Assembly: GCF_006716745.1 (NCBI RefSeq) | Contig: NZ_VFPP01000001.1 | Coordinates: 8,195,386-8,259,385, forward strand | Length of the DNA: 64,000 nucleotides | Direction: 5' to 3' | Source of the DNA: Saccharothrix saharensis | GTDB lineage: Bacteria > Actinomycetota > Actinomycetes > Mycobacteriales > Pseudonocardiaceae | In this document: piece after piece, positions 24,025 through 32,066 of the stretch | Layout: every line of letters starts with the position of its first letter | Numbering within the stretch: position 1 is the stretch's first letter | Notes under the pieces: generated by a model | What the model was told of the DNA's origin: nothing | The model's input: the letters and a program-made list of their open reading frames with translations, nothing else | Database searches by the model: none | Translations under genes and position numbers: made by a program

Positions 24025-24834
24025 TCACCCGGTTGTCGACGAGTCGTTCGGCCGACGGTGCGACAGCAGGGGCCGGACGAGGTCGGCGAGGGCGTCGGCG
24101 GCGGAGTAGTTCAGGGCGTGGCCCGCGCCGGGCACCTCGACCAGCCGGCCGTCCGGCAGCAACCCGGCGACTTCGGCGGCCCACTCGTGGGACACGATCG
24201 GGTCGCGGCTGCCGCGGGTGACCACGGTCGGCGTGCGGACGTGCCGCAGCTTGTGCTCGATCGGGTCGTCCAGCAGGTGGCGGAACGTCGCGGCCATCCG
24301 GCGCGGCCCGCAGGTCAGGTAGTCGAGGCCGACCACGAACGGCAGCGTCGGCCGTTCCCGCGGGATGTCGGCCGCGAGCCGGGCGAGCTGCCGCACCGCC
24401 GAGCGGGCGTGCCGGTCCATCGTGGGGCTGATGAGGACGACCGGGCCGAGCAGGTCGGGGGAGTGCGCGGCGAGGTCCACCACCACCTGGCACCCGCCCG
24501 AGTTGGCGACCAGCGTCGCGCCGCCGCGCCCGGTCGCCCGCAGCCAGTCGGCCAGGGCGCGGGAGAGCCCGCGCACGTCCAGCGGCTCGGCCGGGCCGGG
24601 CGTGCGGCCGAAGCCGGGCAGGTCGGGCGCGGCCACTCGCGCGCGGGGTGCGAGCCGCCGTGCCAGTGGCAGGAAGTAGCGGTGCGAGCACCCCAGGCCG
24701 TGCACGCACACCACGTCCGGCGCGTCGGACGCGCCCAGCACCCCGGCGTGGACCCCGGCGGTGACCTCGTGCTCGAACCCGTCCGGCCGACGCCGCTTCA
24801 CCACGTCCGTCACGGTGCGCATGCCGTGGGGCAT
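24025..24834 (-). CDS. Alpha/beta-hydrolase
   Basis: A 269-residue alpha/beta hydrolase with oxyanion HGLGCSHRYFLPL, nucleophile elbow LVANSGGCQVVVD (Ser in G/N-S-G-G), acid in SRDPIVSH and catalytic His in PGAGHALNYS. The nucleophile elbow has Asn-Ser-Gly instead of Gly-x-Ser-x-Gly at the first position, as in some haloperoxidase-like members. Substrate unknown. Two ATGs (24834, 24822) are possible; 24834 follows a G6 run. A 12-bp inverted repeat (24871-24910) lies upstream. Not obviously linked to either polyketide cluster. Confidence 0.82.
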   Translation of the reverse strand: MPHGMRTVTDVVKRRRPDGFEHEVTAGVHAGVLGASDAPDVVCVHGLGCSHRYFLPLARRLAPRARVAAPDLPGFGRTPGPAEPLDVRGLSRALADWLRATGRGGATLVANSGGCQVVVDLAAHSPDLLGPVVLISPTMDRHARSAVRQLARLAADIPRERPTLPFVVGLDYLTCGPRRMAATFRHLLDDPIEHKLRHVRTPTVVTRGSRDPIVSHEWAAEVAGLLPDGRLVEVPGAGHALNYSAADALADLVRPLLSHRRPNDSSTTG

Positions 24835-24870
24835 ACCCCCCGCCGGTGCGGGCGAACCGGAGCGGGAGCA

Positions 24871-24910
24871 GCCTCCGGCCGCGCCGGGGGGAGGGGCGGC
24901 GGCCGGAGGC
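24871..24910. repeat. Inverted repeat in the 24835-25165 intergenic region
   Basis: Perfect 12-bp arms GCCTCCGGCCGC (24871-24882) and its complement (24899-24910) with a G-rich 16-nt loop. It lies between the divergent hydrolase and L31 genes and could be a transcriptional insulator. Apart from this and the Zur box the 330-bp gap shows no gene. Confidence 0.6.
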
Positions 24911-25098
24911 CGGCAAGGGGGTCGGCGCGGCGGTCGCCTCTCGGCGAGTGGCTCGACGCGGCTCCAGCCGGACGGTATTCCGCGAAGGCGATGGGTGAGG
25001 CCCGGGGACACGGACCGCACCGACCACTGGTCACAACGGTCCGGCGCGGTCCGCTGTTCCCGGCCGGGAGTGCGTTCCGTCACCCGACGCCACAGTGT

Positions 25099-25124
25099 GA
25101 AACGACAATCGTTTCCGTTAGAGT
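25099..25124 (+). promoter_or_regulatory. Zur-type operator and -10 of the L31/L32 operon
   Basis: A perfect inverted repeat GAAACGA-CAA-TCGTTTC (25099-25115) directly precedes a -10 TAGAGT (25119-25124). The shape and position match Zur boxes in front of zinc-free ribosomal protein paralogues in actinobacteria. Zinc-loaded Zur would repress the genes, and zinc starvation would release them. Confidence 0.72.
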
Positions 25125-25165
25125 GGTGCCCCGGCCGTCGGGCCGCACGACCAGATGGAGGAGCT

Positions 25166-25417
25166 GTGAAGCAGGGCATCCACCCCGACTACCACCCGGT
25201 GGTCTTCCAGGACCTGTCGACGGGGAAGGCGTTCCTCACCCGGTCCACGGCCACGTCGGGCAAGACCGTCGTCTGGGAGGACGGCAACACCTACCCGCTC
25301 ATCACCGTGGACATCACCGCGGACTCGCACCCGTTCTGGACCGGCACGCAGCGCCTGGTCGACACCGCGGGCCGGGTGGAGAAGTTCAACCGCCGCTACG
25401 GGAAGAGGTCCCGCTGA
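25166..25417 (+). CDS. rpmE2: Ribosomal protein bL31, type B (zinc-independent)
   Basis: An 83-residue bL31 with the conserved start K-Q-G-I-H-P-D-Y-H-P-V-V-F-Q-D and end R-V-E-K-F-N-R-R-Y-G-K-R. It has no cysteines, so it lacks the CxxC zinc site of the standard form. It replaces the zinc-containing L31 on ribosomes during zinc shortage, releasing zinc. GTG 25166 has GGAGGAG upstream. Its stop overlaps the ATG of L32. Confidence 0.95.
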   Translation: MKQGIHPDYHPVVFQDLSTGKAFLTRSTATSGKTVVWEDGNTYPLITVDITADSHPFWTGTQRLVDTAGRVEKFNRRYGKRSR

Positions 25418-25578
25418 TGGCCGTGCCCAAGCGCAAGACCTCGCGCAGCAACACCCGCCACCGCCGGGCGCGGTGGAAGGCGACCGCGCCCGACCTGGTC
25501 CCGGTCACCACGCTGGACGGCCGCAAGCTGACCGTGCCGCGACGCCTGGTCGCCGCGTACCGCCGGGGGCTCATCTGA
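25417..25578 (+). CDS. rpmF: Ribosomal protein bL32, cysteine-free paralogue
   Basis: A 53-residue bL32 with the invariant N terminus MAVPKRKTSRSNTRHRRARW. The usual four zinc-binding cysteines are absent; the C-terminal half (LVPVTTLDGRKLTVPRRL) replaces the ribbon. It is co-transcribed with type B L31 under the Zur-type operator. Short but complete. Confidence 0.94.
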   Translation: MAVPKRKTSRSNTRHRRARWKATAPDLVPVTTLDGRKLTVPRRLVAAYRRGLI

Positions 25579-25592
25579 CGGTCCGGCCGGCG

Positions 25593-26063
25593 TCAGGCGT
25601 CGGTCGGCGCGGTGCCGCCCTGGGCGTCGGCCGAGAGGTCCTGCCAGTCGTCCCACATCTTCAGCCGGGACTCGTAGGCCTGCCGGATCGTCGGGTGGAA
25701 GCCGTGCCGTAGAGGACCCGCAGGGGCTGCTCGGGCAGGTCCACGAGCTTGAGCAGCGCTCGGGCGGCCGCGGCGGGGTCGCCGGCGGGCTGCCGAGCGT
25801 CTCCGACTGGTCCGCAGCTCCCGCCCGCTCAGCTCCTGCACCGCGCCGACCTGGGCGTAACCCGCGTTGTTCACCACCACGTCGAGCCGGCCGAAGTGCT
25901 CGACCGCCCGCCGCACACCGTCGACGACGGCGGCCTCGTCGATCACGTCCAGCTCGACGGGCGGCACCGCCTCGCCGTAGGTGTCGACCAGGTCGGCGAA
26001 GCCCGCCGTGCCGCACGCGCTCGTGACACCCGCCACACGCGACGGGCCCCGCCGGGACGTCAC
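25593..26063 (-). pseudogene. Decayed short-chain dehydrogenase
   Basis: An SDR middle segment is recognisable (VELDVIDEAAVVDGVRRAVEHFGRLDVVVNNAGYAQVGAVQELSG) with the NNAG motif. The N-terminal TGxxxGIG block is replaced by TSACGTAGFADL, the catalytic Ser/Tyr/Lys region is deleted, and the C-terminal pieces (GDPAAAARALLKLVDLPEQP and FHPTIRQAYESRLKMWDDWQ) lie in different frames. At least two frameshifts and one large deletion are needed, so this is a remnant rather than a working enzyme. Confidence 0.75.
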
Positions 26064-26102
26064 CGGCGGGGCCCGCTGCCGAACGTCGACAGTGGAGCGT
26101 GC

Positions 26103-27002
26103 TCAGGAAGTGGAGCTGTACATCGCGTCCGCGACGTCCTTCAGGAACTTCCGCTCCACGCCCGTCGGGAGCATGACCACGATGCGGTCGACGCCCGCCT
26201 CGTGGTAGTCGTCCAGCTTGTCGAGGTGGGCGAGGAAGACGGTGATCTCCATGGGCCCGCGACCGGCCGCGGCGGCGCGTTCCCGCAACTCGGCGACCCG
26301 GGCCTTGAACAGGCCGGGGTCGGCGTGGTGACCGGGCATCCACCCGTCGCCGAAGGCCAGCACCCGGTCGAGCACCGTCGGGCCGTCACCGCCGACGAAC
26401 ACCGGCGGGGCGGGCTGCTGCACCGGCTTCGGCCACGAGTAGATCGGGTCGAAGTCGACGTACTTGCCGTGGTACTCGGCCTTCTCCTCCGTCCAGATCA
26501 GTCGCATGGCCTCCATCCGCTCGGCCATGACCGACATCCGCTTGCGGTACTCGACGCCGTGGTTGCGGATCTCCTCGTGGTTCCACGGCGAGCCGATGCC
26601 GACGCCGAAGATCATCCGCCCGTTCGACAGCCGGTCCAGGGTGGCGACCTGCTTGGCCAGCCAGATCGGGTCCCGCTGCACCACCAGGCAGATCCCGGTG
26701 CCGATCCGCAGGGTCGACGTGACCGCCGCCATCGCGGTCAGCGTCACGAACTGCTCGCGGTTGCGGTAGAAGTCGCGGGGCATGTCGCTGCCCGCTTCCT
26801 CGAACCCCTCGCTCAGGTCCTTGCGCTCGGCGATGTTGACGGTCTGCTCGTTGCCCGTGCCGAAGCGGATCGAGCGCCGCACCGGCACGTGGCTGTGGTC
26901 GGGCACGAACGCCGACTCCAGTCCGAGCCCCTCGGCCTCGCGGGCGAGTTCGAGCGGGTCGAGGCCCTCGTCGGAGTTCATGGAGAACACACCGAACTTC
27001 AT
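26103..27002 (-). CDS. LLM-class flavin/F420-dependent oxidoreductase
   Basis: A 299-residue luciferase-like monooxygenase-fold protein: MKFGVFSMNSDEGLDPLELAREAEGLGLESAFVPDHSHVP, GTGICLVVQRDPIWLAKQVATLDRLSNGRMIFGVGIGSPWN and GDGWMPGHHADP. The pattern fits F420-dependent TIGR03619-like enzymes that reduce or oxidise C=C or ketone groups. It follows the AhpD-like gene on the same strand with a 107-bp gap. ATG 27002 is preceded by AGAGG. It could use a naphthoquinone as substrate; this is only suggested by location. Confidence 0.87.
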   Translation of the reverse strand: MKFGVFSMNSDEGLDPLELAREAEGLGLESAFVPDHSHVPVRRSIRFGTGNEQTVNIAERKDLSEGFEEAGSDMPRDFYRNREQFVTLTAMAAVTSTLRIGTGICLVVQRDPIWLAKQVATLDRLSNGRMIFGVGIGSPWNHEEIRNHGVEYRKRMSVMAERMEAMRLIWTEEKAEYHGKYVDFDPIYSWPKPVQQPAPPVFVGGDGPTVLDRVLAFGDGWMPGHHADPGLFKARVAELRERAAAAGRGPMEITVFLAHLDKLDDYHEAGVDRIVVMLPTGVERKFLKDVADAMYSSTS

Positions 27003-27109
27003 TGTTCCAAACCTCTGCTTCCCGTCGCGGACGTCGAGTCCGCCGGTGGTGAGTCGTGCGGTCGCCGGTGGGACGGCACCGGCGGTCCCGGCCGGGCGCT
27101 CCGGCGTCG

Positions 27110-27589
27110 TCAGAGGAGCACCTGGCCGGCGTGGTAGTCGCCGGCGTGGGGCAGCTGGCTGATCACGTTGATGCGGTTGAAGGCGTTGATGATGGCGATG
27201 AGGCCCACCATCGCGGCCTGCTCTTCCTCGTCGTAGTGCTTGGCGACCCGGGCCCACACCTCGTCGGGGACGCCGCCTGCCGCGTCGGCGATGCGGGTGC
27301 CCTCCTCCGTGAGCTCCAGCGCCGCGCGCTCGGCGTCGGTGAACACCGTGGCCTCACGCCAGGCCGCGACCAGGCTCAGGCGCACCGGCGTCTCACCGGC
27401 GTGCAGCGCTTCCTTGGTGTGCATGTCGACGCAGAACGCGCAGCCGTTGATCTGGCTGGCGCGCAGCCGCATCAGCTCCGCCGTCGCGTCGGGCAGCTTC
27501 GACTTCGCGACCACGTGGTGCGCCGAGGTGATGTACTTCAGGACCTTGACCGCGACCTGGTTGCCGAAGAGGTCCAGGCGAGCTTCCAC
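27110..27589 (-). CDS. AhpD-like carboxymuconolactone decarboxylase family protein
   Basis: A 159-residue CMD-domain protein with the redox motif INGCAFCVDMH (CxxC plus His), as in AhpD-type alkylhydroperoxidases. It forms helical oligomers and reduces peroxides or acts on small carbon acids. GTG 27589 has GGAGGAG 7 nt upstream. CMD proteins are the classic neighbours and targets of ECF41 sigma factors; the ECF41 gene is 1.3 kb upstream and an ECF41-like promoter precedes this gene. Confidence 0.92.
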   Translation of the reverse strand: MEARLDLFGNQVAVKVLKYITSAHHVVAKSKLPDATAELMRLRASQINGCAFCVDMHTKEALHAGETPVRLSLVAAWREATVFTDAERAALELTEEGTRIADAAGGVPDEVWARVAKHYDEEEQAAMVGLIAIINAFNRINVISQLPHAGDYHAGQVLL

Positions 27590-27631
27590 GGTGTGCTCCT
27601 CCGTTGGTGGTGCTGTTGGTGACACCTCTCC

Positions 27632-27658
27632 GACGAGGCAGCCCGGTGAGATGTGAGG
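27632..27658 (-). promoter_or_regulatory. ECF41-like promoter of the AhpD-like gene
   Basis: Leftward: -35 CCTCACA (27658-27652), 16 bp, -10 CGTC (27635-27632). The described ECF41 promoter is TGTCACA with CGTC (from memory of the literature); five of seven -35 bases and all -10 bases agree. The same string with identical spacing precedes the WrbA-like gene at 29923. Confidence 0.72.
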
Positions 27659-27737
27659 AGCGGATGCCCCCACGTCCGTTTCCCGCCGCGCCACCCGCGA
27701 CCCGACAGGGGCGGGCGACGCGGCGGGAGCGGCGGCG

Positions 27738-28808
27738 TCAGGCGATCTTGCGCGCGGTCAGCACCGCTTGCAGCGGCAGCGCGTCCGCCGGGATGGCGGC
27801 CGGGTCCTCGACGACCACCTGGGTCATCTCGAAGCCGCACTCCTCCAGCCAGCCGCTCCACGTCGACAGCTTCTGCGGCCCGCCCTGTCCCATGGCGCAG
27901 CCGAGGAAGAACGCCGGGTAGAAGTCGACCGAGCGGGAGTCGTGCTCGCGCACGTTGTCCTGGTAGACCGGGACCAGCACGCTGACCTGGCCGCCGACGT
28001 CCAGCGACTTGTTGACGTTGTGCAGGATCCTGAGCACCTCGCTGCGGTCCCACAGCGTCAGGAAGTGCCGGATCAGCACGATGTCGAAGCCCGGCGGCAC
28101 CTCCTGGAAGACGTCGCCGCCGATGAACGAGCAGTGCTCGGCCACGCCGTTGGCCCGGAAGTTCTCCAGCGCCTCCTGCTCCTTCTCGGGCAGGTCGAAC
28201 GTCGTCACCGTCAACCCGGGCGAGGCCTTGAGCCGGTAGGTGTTGATCGCACCCAGACCGGTGTTGCCGGCCAGGTCGAGCACCCGGGCGCCGGCCGGCA
28301 CGTCCACGTTGTCGAAGAACCACGGGTCGACCCGGGCCGTGCCCGCGTCCATCGCGGTGGCCCACGACTCGCGCAGGTCCTTGTGCTCGGCCACGGCGCC
28401 GAACAGGTTGCCGTCGTAGCCGTAGAACTCCTTGAGGCCGACGACCGTGCCCGCCTTCACGCTCTCGGACAGGTAGTAGAGCTGCCGGAGCATGGTGACC
28501 TTGACCAGGTCCATGAAGACGAGTGCGCGGTCCAGGTCCTCCTTCGGCAGGTCGGCGAGCGCGTCGAGGGAGTAGCCGCCCGTCGCCGCGTCGTAGGCCA
28601 GGAAGCCCTCCTTGACGGGCAGGTGCAGGAGCTGTTCCACGTGGTCCGGTTTGGCGCCGACCGCATCGCCCAACTCGACCGCGCTCGCCCCGGGCTTGTC
28701 CCGCAGCGCGTCGATCAGGCCGAGCTCGAAGCAGGACAGCAGGTTCGCGAAGCGCGCGGGTCCCACCATGTAGTCGCGGAACTTCGCGAGCGTGGCTTCA
28801 GGCGTCAT
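27738..28808 (-). CDS. SAM-dependent O-methyltransferase 1
   Basis: A 356-residue class I methyltransferase with an N-terminal dimerisation winged helix (FELGLIDALRDKPGASAVELGDAVGAKPDHVEQLLHL) and a SAM-binding core (ARVLDLAGNTGLGAINTYRLKASPGLTVTTFDLPE near 195-230). The general-base His of plant-type O-methyltransferases may lie in RHFLTLWD. It is a close paralogue of the protein at 32067-33137 (same length, identical 111-bp core). Likely methylates a hydroxyl of the naphthoquinone product. ATG 28808 has AAGGA 9 nt upstream; the promoter is 28861-28914. Confidence 0.88.
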   Translation of the reverse strand: MTPEATLAKFRDYMVGPARFANLLSCFELGLIDALRDKPGASAVELGDAVGAKPDHVEQLLHLPVKEGFLAYDAATGGYSLDALADLPKEDLDRALVFMDLVKVTMLRQLYYLSESVKAGTVVGLKEFYGYDGNLFGAVAEHKDLRESWATAMDAGTARVDPWFFDNVDVPAGARVLDLAGNTGLGAINTYRLKASPGLTVTTFDLPEKEQEALENFRANGVAEHCSFIGGDVFQEVPPGFDIVLIRHFLTLWDRSEVLRILHNVNKSLDVGGQVSVLVPVYQDNVREHDSRSVDFYPAFFLGCAMGQGGPQKLSTWSGWLEECGFEMTQVVVEDPAAIPADALPLQAVLTARKIA

Positions 28809-28860
28809 CAAACACAATCCTTAGAGTCCGTTGTATCCACCGCCGGAGCACTCGGCTCGC

Positions 28861-28914
28861 AGCATCGGCCACCGGACTTGGTCGGGACTGGTCAGCGGCT
28901 TGGTGCCGGCTTGG
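28861..28914 (-). promoter_or_regulatory. CCAAG-type SARP-box promoter of methyltransferase 1
   Basis: Four heptamers 11 bp apart: CCAAGCC (28914-28908), CCAAGCC (28903-28897), ACCAGTC (28892-28886), CCAAGTC (28881-28875); 8 nt; -10 GATGCT (28866-28861). It overlaps the 3' end of the sigma factor gene. Same architecture as 34894-34947. Confidence 0.75.
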
Positions 28915-29857
28915 CGGCACCCGGCCAGGGCCGCAGCTTCTCCGGGTTGCGCACCGCCCAGATGTGCTTGATCACCTCGCCCGCGACGTCGAACGCCAGT
29001 ACGGTCACCGTGACGCCGTCGTGCTGGGTCACCAGACCGGGCTGGCCGTTGACCGTGCGCTCGAGGACGGTCAGGCCGGGCACCCGGTCCACGAGGTCCA
29101 CGAAGTAGGCCGCCACCCGCTCGCCGCCCGTGACGGGGCGCGGCTCGGCGCTGGCGAGACCGCCACCGTCGGCGATCGTCACCACCTGCGGGTCGAGCAG
29201 GCCGATGAGGGCGTCGATGTCCTTGGCCTCCCACGCCTGCTTGAAGTCCCGGACCACCGCGGCGTGCCGGACCGTCACCGCGGCGGGCGCCTGCGCGGCC
29301 CGCACGCGGCGGCGGGCGGACGTGGCGAGCTGCCGGCAGGCCGCGGGCGTGCGGCCGACGATCTCGGCCACTTCGCTGAACGGGTAGCGGAACACGTCGT
29401 GCAGGATGAACGCCACCCGCTCGGCCGGCGTCATCGCGTCCAGCACGACCAGCAGCGCCATGTTGACCGACTCGTCCAAAGTGACCCGGTCGGCCGGGTC
29501 ACCGGTCGCGCCGGCGGACCGGCCGCCGACCCACTCCGTGTGGTCGGGCAGCGGCTCCGGGATCCACTCGCCGACGTAGCGCTCCCGCCTGGCCCGCGCC
29601 GAGCGGAGCTGGTCCAGGCAGATGCGGCTGGCCACCCTGGTCAGCCAGGCGCCGGGGGAGTCGATGGCCTCCTGCTCCGCCCGGGACATCGCGTACCAGC
29701 GGGCGTAGGTCTCCTGCACGACGTCCTCGGCGTCGGCCAGGGAGCCGAGCAGCCGGTACGCGAGGTTGAGCAGCAGCCGCCGCTCGCTCATGATCGCGCT
29801 CAAGCCGGGGTCGAGCCCGTCGTCTCCTGGCCGGTCCGGTTCGTGCTGGGTGCTCAT
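28892..29857 (-). CDS. ECF41-family sigma factor with SnoaL-like C-terminal domain
   Basis: A 321-residue ECF sigma factor: region 2 (RRLLLNLAYRLLGSLADAEDVVQETYARW), region 4 (MTPAERVAFILHDVFRYPFSEVAEIVGRTPAACRQLATSARRRV) and a C-terminal SnoaL-like domain (about 205-321). The group's marker motifs are all visible: WIPEPLP, DGGG and NPEKL. In ECF41 the C-terminal domain controls activity without a separate anti-sigma factor. ATG 29857. Flanking AhpD-like and WrbA-like genes carry matching promoters. Confidence 0.93.
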   Translation of the reverse strand: MSTQHEPDRPGDDGLDPGLSAIMSERRLLLNLAYRLLGSLADAEDVVQETYARWYAMSRAEQEAIDSPGAWLTRVASRICLDQLRSARARRERYVGEWIPEPLPDHTEWVGGRSAGATGDPADRVTLDESVNMALLVVLDAMTPAERVAFILHDVFRYPFSEVAEIVGRTPAACRQLATSARRRVRAAQAPAAVTVRHAAVVRDFKQAWEAKDIDALIGLLDPQVVTIADGGGLASAEPRPVTGGERVAAYFVDLVDRVPGLTVLERTVNGQPGLVTQHDGVTVTVLAFDVAGEVIKHIWAVRNPEKLRPWPGAAKPAPSR

Positions 29858-29922
29858 GGTGTCGTCAACCCCCTCGGTCGCCTCCCGCCAGTCTGGGGCA
29901 ACGCACCGAGTGGCGCGCGTCA

Positions 29923-29949
29923 CCTCACATAGCGAGGGCTCGCGTCGTC
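29923..29949 (+). promoter_or_regulatory. ECF41-like promoter of the WrbA-like gene
   Basis: -35 CCTCACA (29923-29929), 16 bp, -10 CGTC (29946-29949), identical in sequence and spacing to 27632-27658. The leader to ATG 30064 would be about 107 nt. Confidence 0.72.
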
Positions 29950-30063
29950 GTAGTGGTGGAGACCGGCTCACCCCGGGCCGGGACGGGCGCCCCCGTCCTC
30001 GTCCGTCCGGCCGCGCGCTCCGGCAACGCCCACACGATCAACCCGAAGGAACACGAACCGATC

Positions 30064-30675
30064 ATGGAATCCGTGAACGTCGCCATCATCTACTACAGCG
30101 CCACCGGCACCGTACACGCCATGGCGCACGCCGCCGCCGAGGGCGCGGAGAAGGCCGGCGCCCAGGTCCGCGTGCGCAAGGTGGCCGAGACCGCGCCCGA
30201 GCAGGCGATCGCCGCCAACCCGGCGTGGGGCAAGCACGTCGAGGAGTCCGCCGACGTCGTCCAGGTGAGCCACGACGACCTGGAGTGGGCCGACGCGGTG
30301 CTGTTCGGCACCCCGACCCGGTTCGGCAACCCCAGCAGCCAGCTCCGCGCGTTCATCGACACCACCGGTCCGCTGTGGTTCGCGGGCAAGCTCGCGGACA
30401 AGGTGTACTCGGCGTTCACCGCGTCCAACACCGCGCACGGCGGCCAGGAGTCGACCATCCTGGCGCTGTCGAACACCTTCTACCACTGGGGCGGCATCAT
30501 CGTGCCCCCCGGCTACACCGACCCGATCCAGTTCCAGTCGGGCAACCCCTACGGCGCGTCCCACGCGGGCGGCGCGGAGGCGCCCAACGACGTGGCGCTG
30601 CAGGCGGTGCAGTACCAGGCCCGGCGCGTGGCCGAGACCGCGGCGGCGCTGAAGGCCGGTCGCGCGAACTCCTAG
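30064..30675 (+). CDS. NAD(P)H:quinone oxidoreductase, WrbA-like flavodoxin fold
   Basis: A 203-residue flavodoxin-fold enzyme: FMN phosphate loop YYSATGTVHAMAHA, TPTRFGNPSSQLRAFIDTTGPLW, KVYSAFTASNTAHGGQESTIL and HWGGIIVPPGYTDP, all standard WrbA blocks. It reduces quinones by two electrons and so avoids semiquinone radicals. This makes sense beside a naphthoquinone pathway and under an ECF41 stress promoter. ATG 30064 lacks a close ribosome site (AAGGA lies about 15 nt away). Confidence 0.93.
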   Translation: MESVNVAIIYYSATGTVHAMAHAAAEGAEKAGAQVRVRKVAETAPEQAIAANPAWGKHVEESADVVQVSHDDLEWADAVLFGTPTRFGNPSSQLRAFIDTTGPLWFAGKLADKVYSAFTASNTAHGGQESTILALSNTFYHWGGIIVPPGYTDPIQFQSGNPYGASHAGGAEAPNDVALQAVQYQARRVAETAAALKAGRANS

Positions 30676-30739
30676 TCCCCACCGCGGGCACCGCCGCCGC
30701 GGCGACCACCGGCGCACCGGCCGGCGCCGCCGCGGCGCG

Positions 30740-30782
30740 CCAAGTCGACCACAAGTCGCCGGCAAGCGGGATGGGCGACGGT
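30740..30782 (+). promoter_or_regulatory. CCAAG-type SARP-box promoter of methyltransferase 3
   Basis: CCAAGTC (30740-30746), ACAAGTC (30751-30757), GCAAGCG (30762-30768) at 11-bp steps; 8 nt; -10 GACGGT (30777-30782). The sequence just downstream (CGTATGCCCGAGCC) is also shared with the promoter at 35062-35104. Confidence 0.72.
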
Positions 30783-30937
30783 ACTGGGCGTATGCCCGAG
30801 CCAATCCCGTGACGCGCGCCGTGGCGGCGGTGTCCCAGCCGACCGCGCCGCGGGCCGCCCGGGTGGCATCGGGGTGGGATTCGCTCGGACACGCTCCGAA
30901 CCCCGCGCGCGCACCCGCACAGGACCCAGGAGGGCAC

Positions 30938-31936
30938 ATGCAGGACACCCGACCGACGCCGGATCGCATCATGCGGCTCATCAACGGCTACTGGGCCACC
31001 GGCATCCTCGGCGCGGCGGCGAGCCACTCGGTGTTCACCCACCTCGACGGTGGCGCGGACACCCCCGGCCTGCTGGCCGAACGGGCCGGGATCTCCGAGC
31101 GCGGCGCGCAGACGCTCCTCGACGGGCTCGTCAGCCTGGAGCTGGTCGAGCTGCACGACGGCCGCTACCGCAACACCGGCGACGCGGCCGAGTTCCTGGT
31201 CGAGGGCAGGCCCGCCGGGCTGAGCGAGTTCGCCAAGCTCAAGCTGGGGCACATGGGCGCGATGGCGTCGCTGCCCGACGTCGTGCGGGCCGGCGGTCCG
31301 GTGAGCGACGTGACCACGGAGGTGGCCGACAACCCGCACTGGGAGAAGGTGGTCACCGCCATCGCCGCGCAGTCGGTGCCGGTGGCGACGATCGCGGCCG
31401 ACGCGCTGCGGCTGGCCGACGCGGGCGAGGTCTCGATCCTCGACGTCGGCGGCGGCTCGGGCGTCTACTCCGCCATCTGGCTCTCGCTCAACCCCGCCGC
31501 CCGCGCGACCCAGCTCGACTGGGGCCCGATCAACGCGATCGCGCGGCGGCTGCTGGCCGAGCGCGGCGTGGCCGACCGGTTCACCTGCGTCGACGGCGAC
31601 CTGCACAGCACCGACTTCGGCACGGCCGCCTACGACGTCGCGGTGTACTCCCACATCGCGCACCAGGAAGGGCCGGAGGACAACATCGCGACCTTCACCC
31701 GGTTGCGTGACGCCCTCAAGCCCGGCGGCACGTTGGTGGTGAACGACTACGTCGTCGACGACGACCGGAGCGGCCCGCCGTTCGCGCTGCTGTTCGCCTC
31801 GGAGATGCTGCTCAAGAGCAAGCAGGGCGGCACCTGGCGGCGAGCCGACTACCACGCCTGGCTGACCAAGGCGGGCTTCGAGGACATCACCTTCCAACCC
31901 ACCTCGTCCCCGGCGACCCTGATCTTCGCCCGCTAG
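30938..31936 (+). CDS. SAM-dependent O-methyltransferase 3
   Basis: A 332-residue methyltransferase of the DnrK/TcmN-like class: N-terminal winged helix (TGILGAAASHSVFTHLDGGADTPGLLAERAGISERGAQTLLDGLV), SAM site ILDVGGGSGVYSAIWL (near 168-184) and post-II strand DYVVDDDRSGPP. It is only distantly related to the two paralogues at 27738 and 32067, so it probably has a different regiospecificity. ATG 30938 has AGGAGGG upstream. Convergent with methyltransferase 2 across a double hairpin. Confidence 0.88.
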   Translation: MQDTRPTPDRIMRLINGYWATGILGAAASHSVFTHLDGGADTPGLLAERAGISERGAQTLLDGLVSLELVELHDGRYRNTGDAAEFLVEGRPAGLSEFAKLKLGHMGAMASLPDVVRAGGPVSDVTTEVADNPHWEKVVTAIAAQSVPVATIAADALRLADAGEVSILDVGGGSGVYSAIWLSLNPAARATQLDWGPINAIARRLLAERGVADRFTCVDGDLHSTDFGTAAYDVAVYSHIAHQEGPEDNIATFTRLRDALKPGGTLVVNDYVVDDDRSGPPFALLFASEMLLKSKQGGTWRRADYHAWLTKAGFEDITFQPTSSPATLIFAR

Positions 31937-31958
31937 CGCGCTCTTCCCGAGACGACCG

Positions 31959-32052
31959 CGGCCGTCCCCTCCGACTCCGGAGAGGACGGCCGTCGCGTCG
32001 TGCGGGTCGACACGACCGCGGCCGCCCTCTCCGCACCGGAGAGGACGGCCGC
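31959..32052. terminator. Two tandem hairpins between convergent methyltransferase genes
   Basis: Hairpin 1 spans about 31959-31992 and hairpin 2 32018-32052. Both are built from GCGGCCG...CTCCG arms with a 3-nt apex, and they share a 15-20 bp repeated arm sequence. They separate stops at 31936 and 32067 and should act in both directions. Confidence 0.78.
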
Positions 32053-32066
32053 GGCGGCGTGCGGGG

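Noticed and set aside
24958..24970. SARP-like boxes TGGAGCC and TCGAGCC upstream of the hydrolase at 24025
   Set aside because: Their spacing is 10 bp, not 11, and no -10 stands 8 bp downstream, unlike all accepted arrays.
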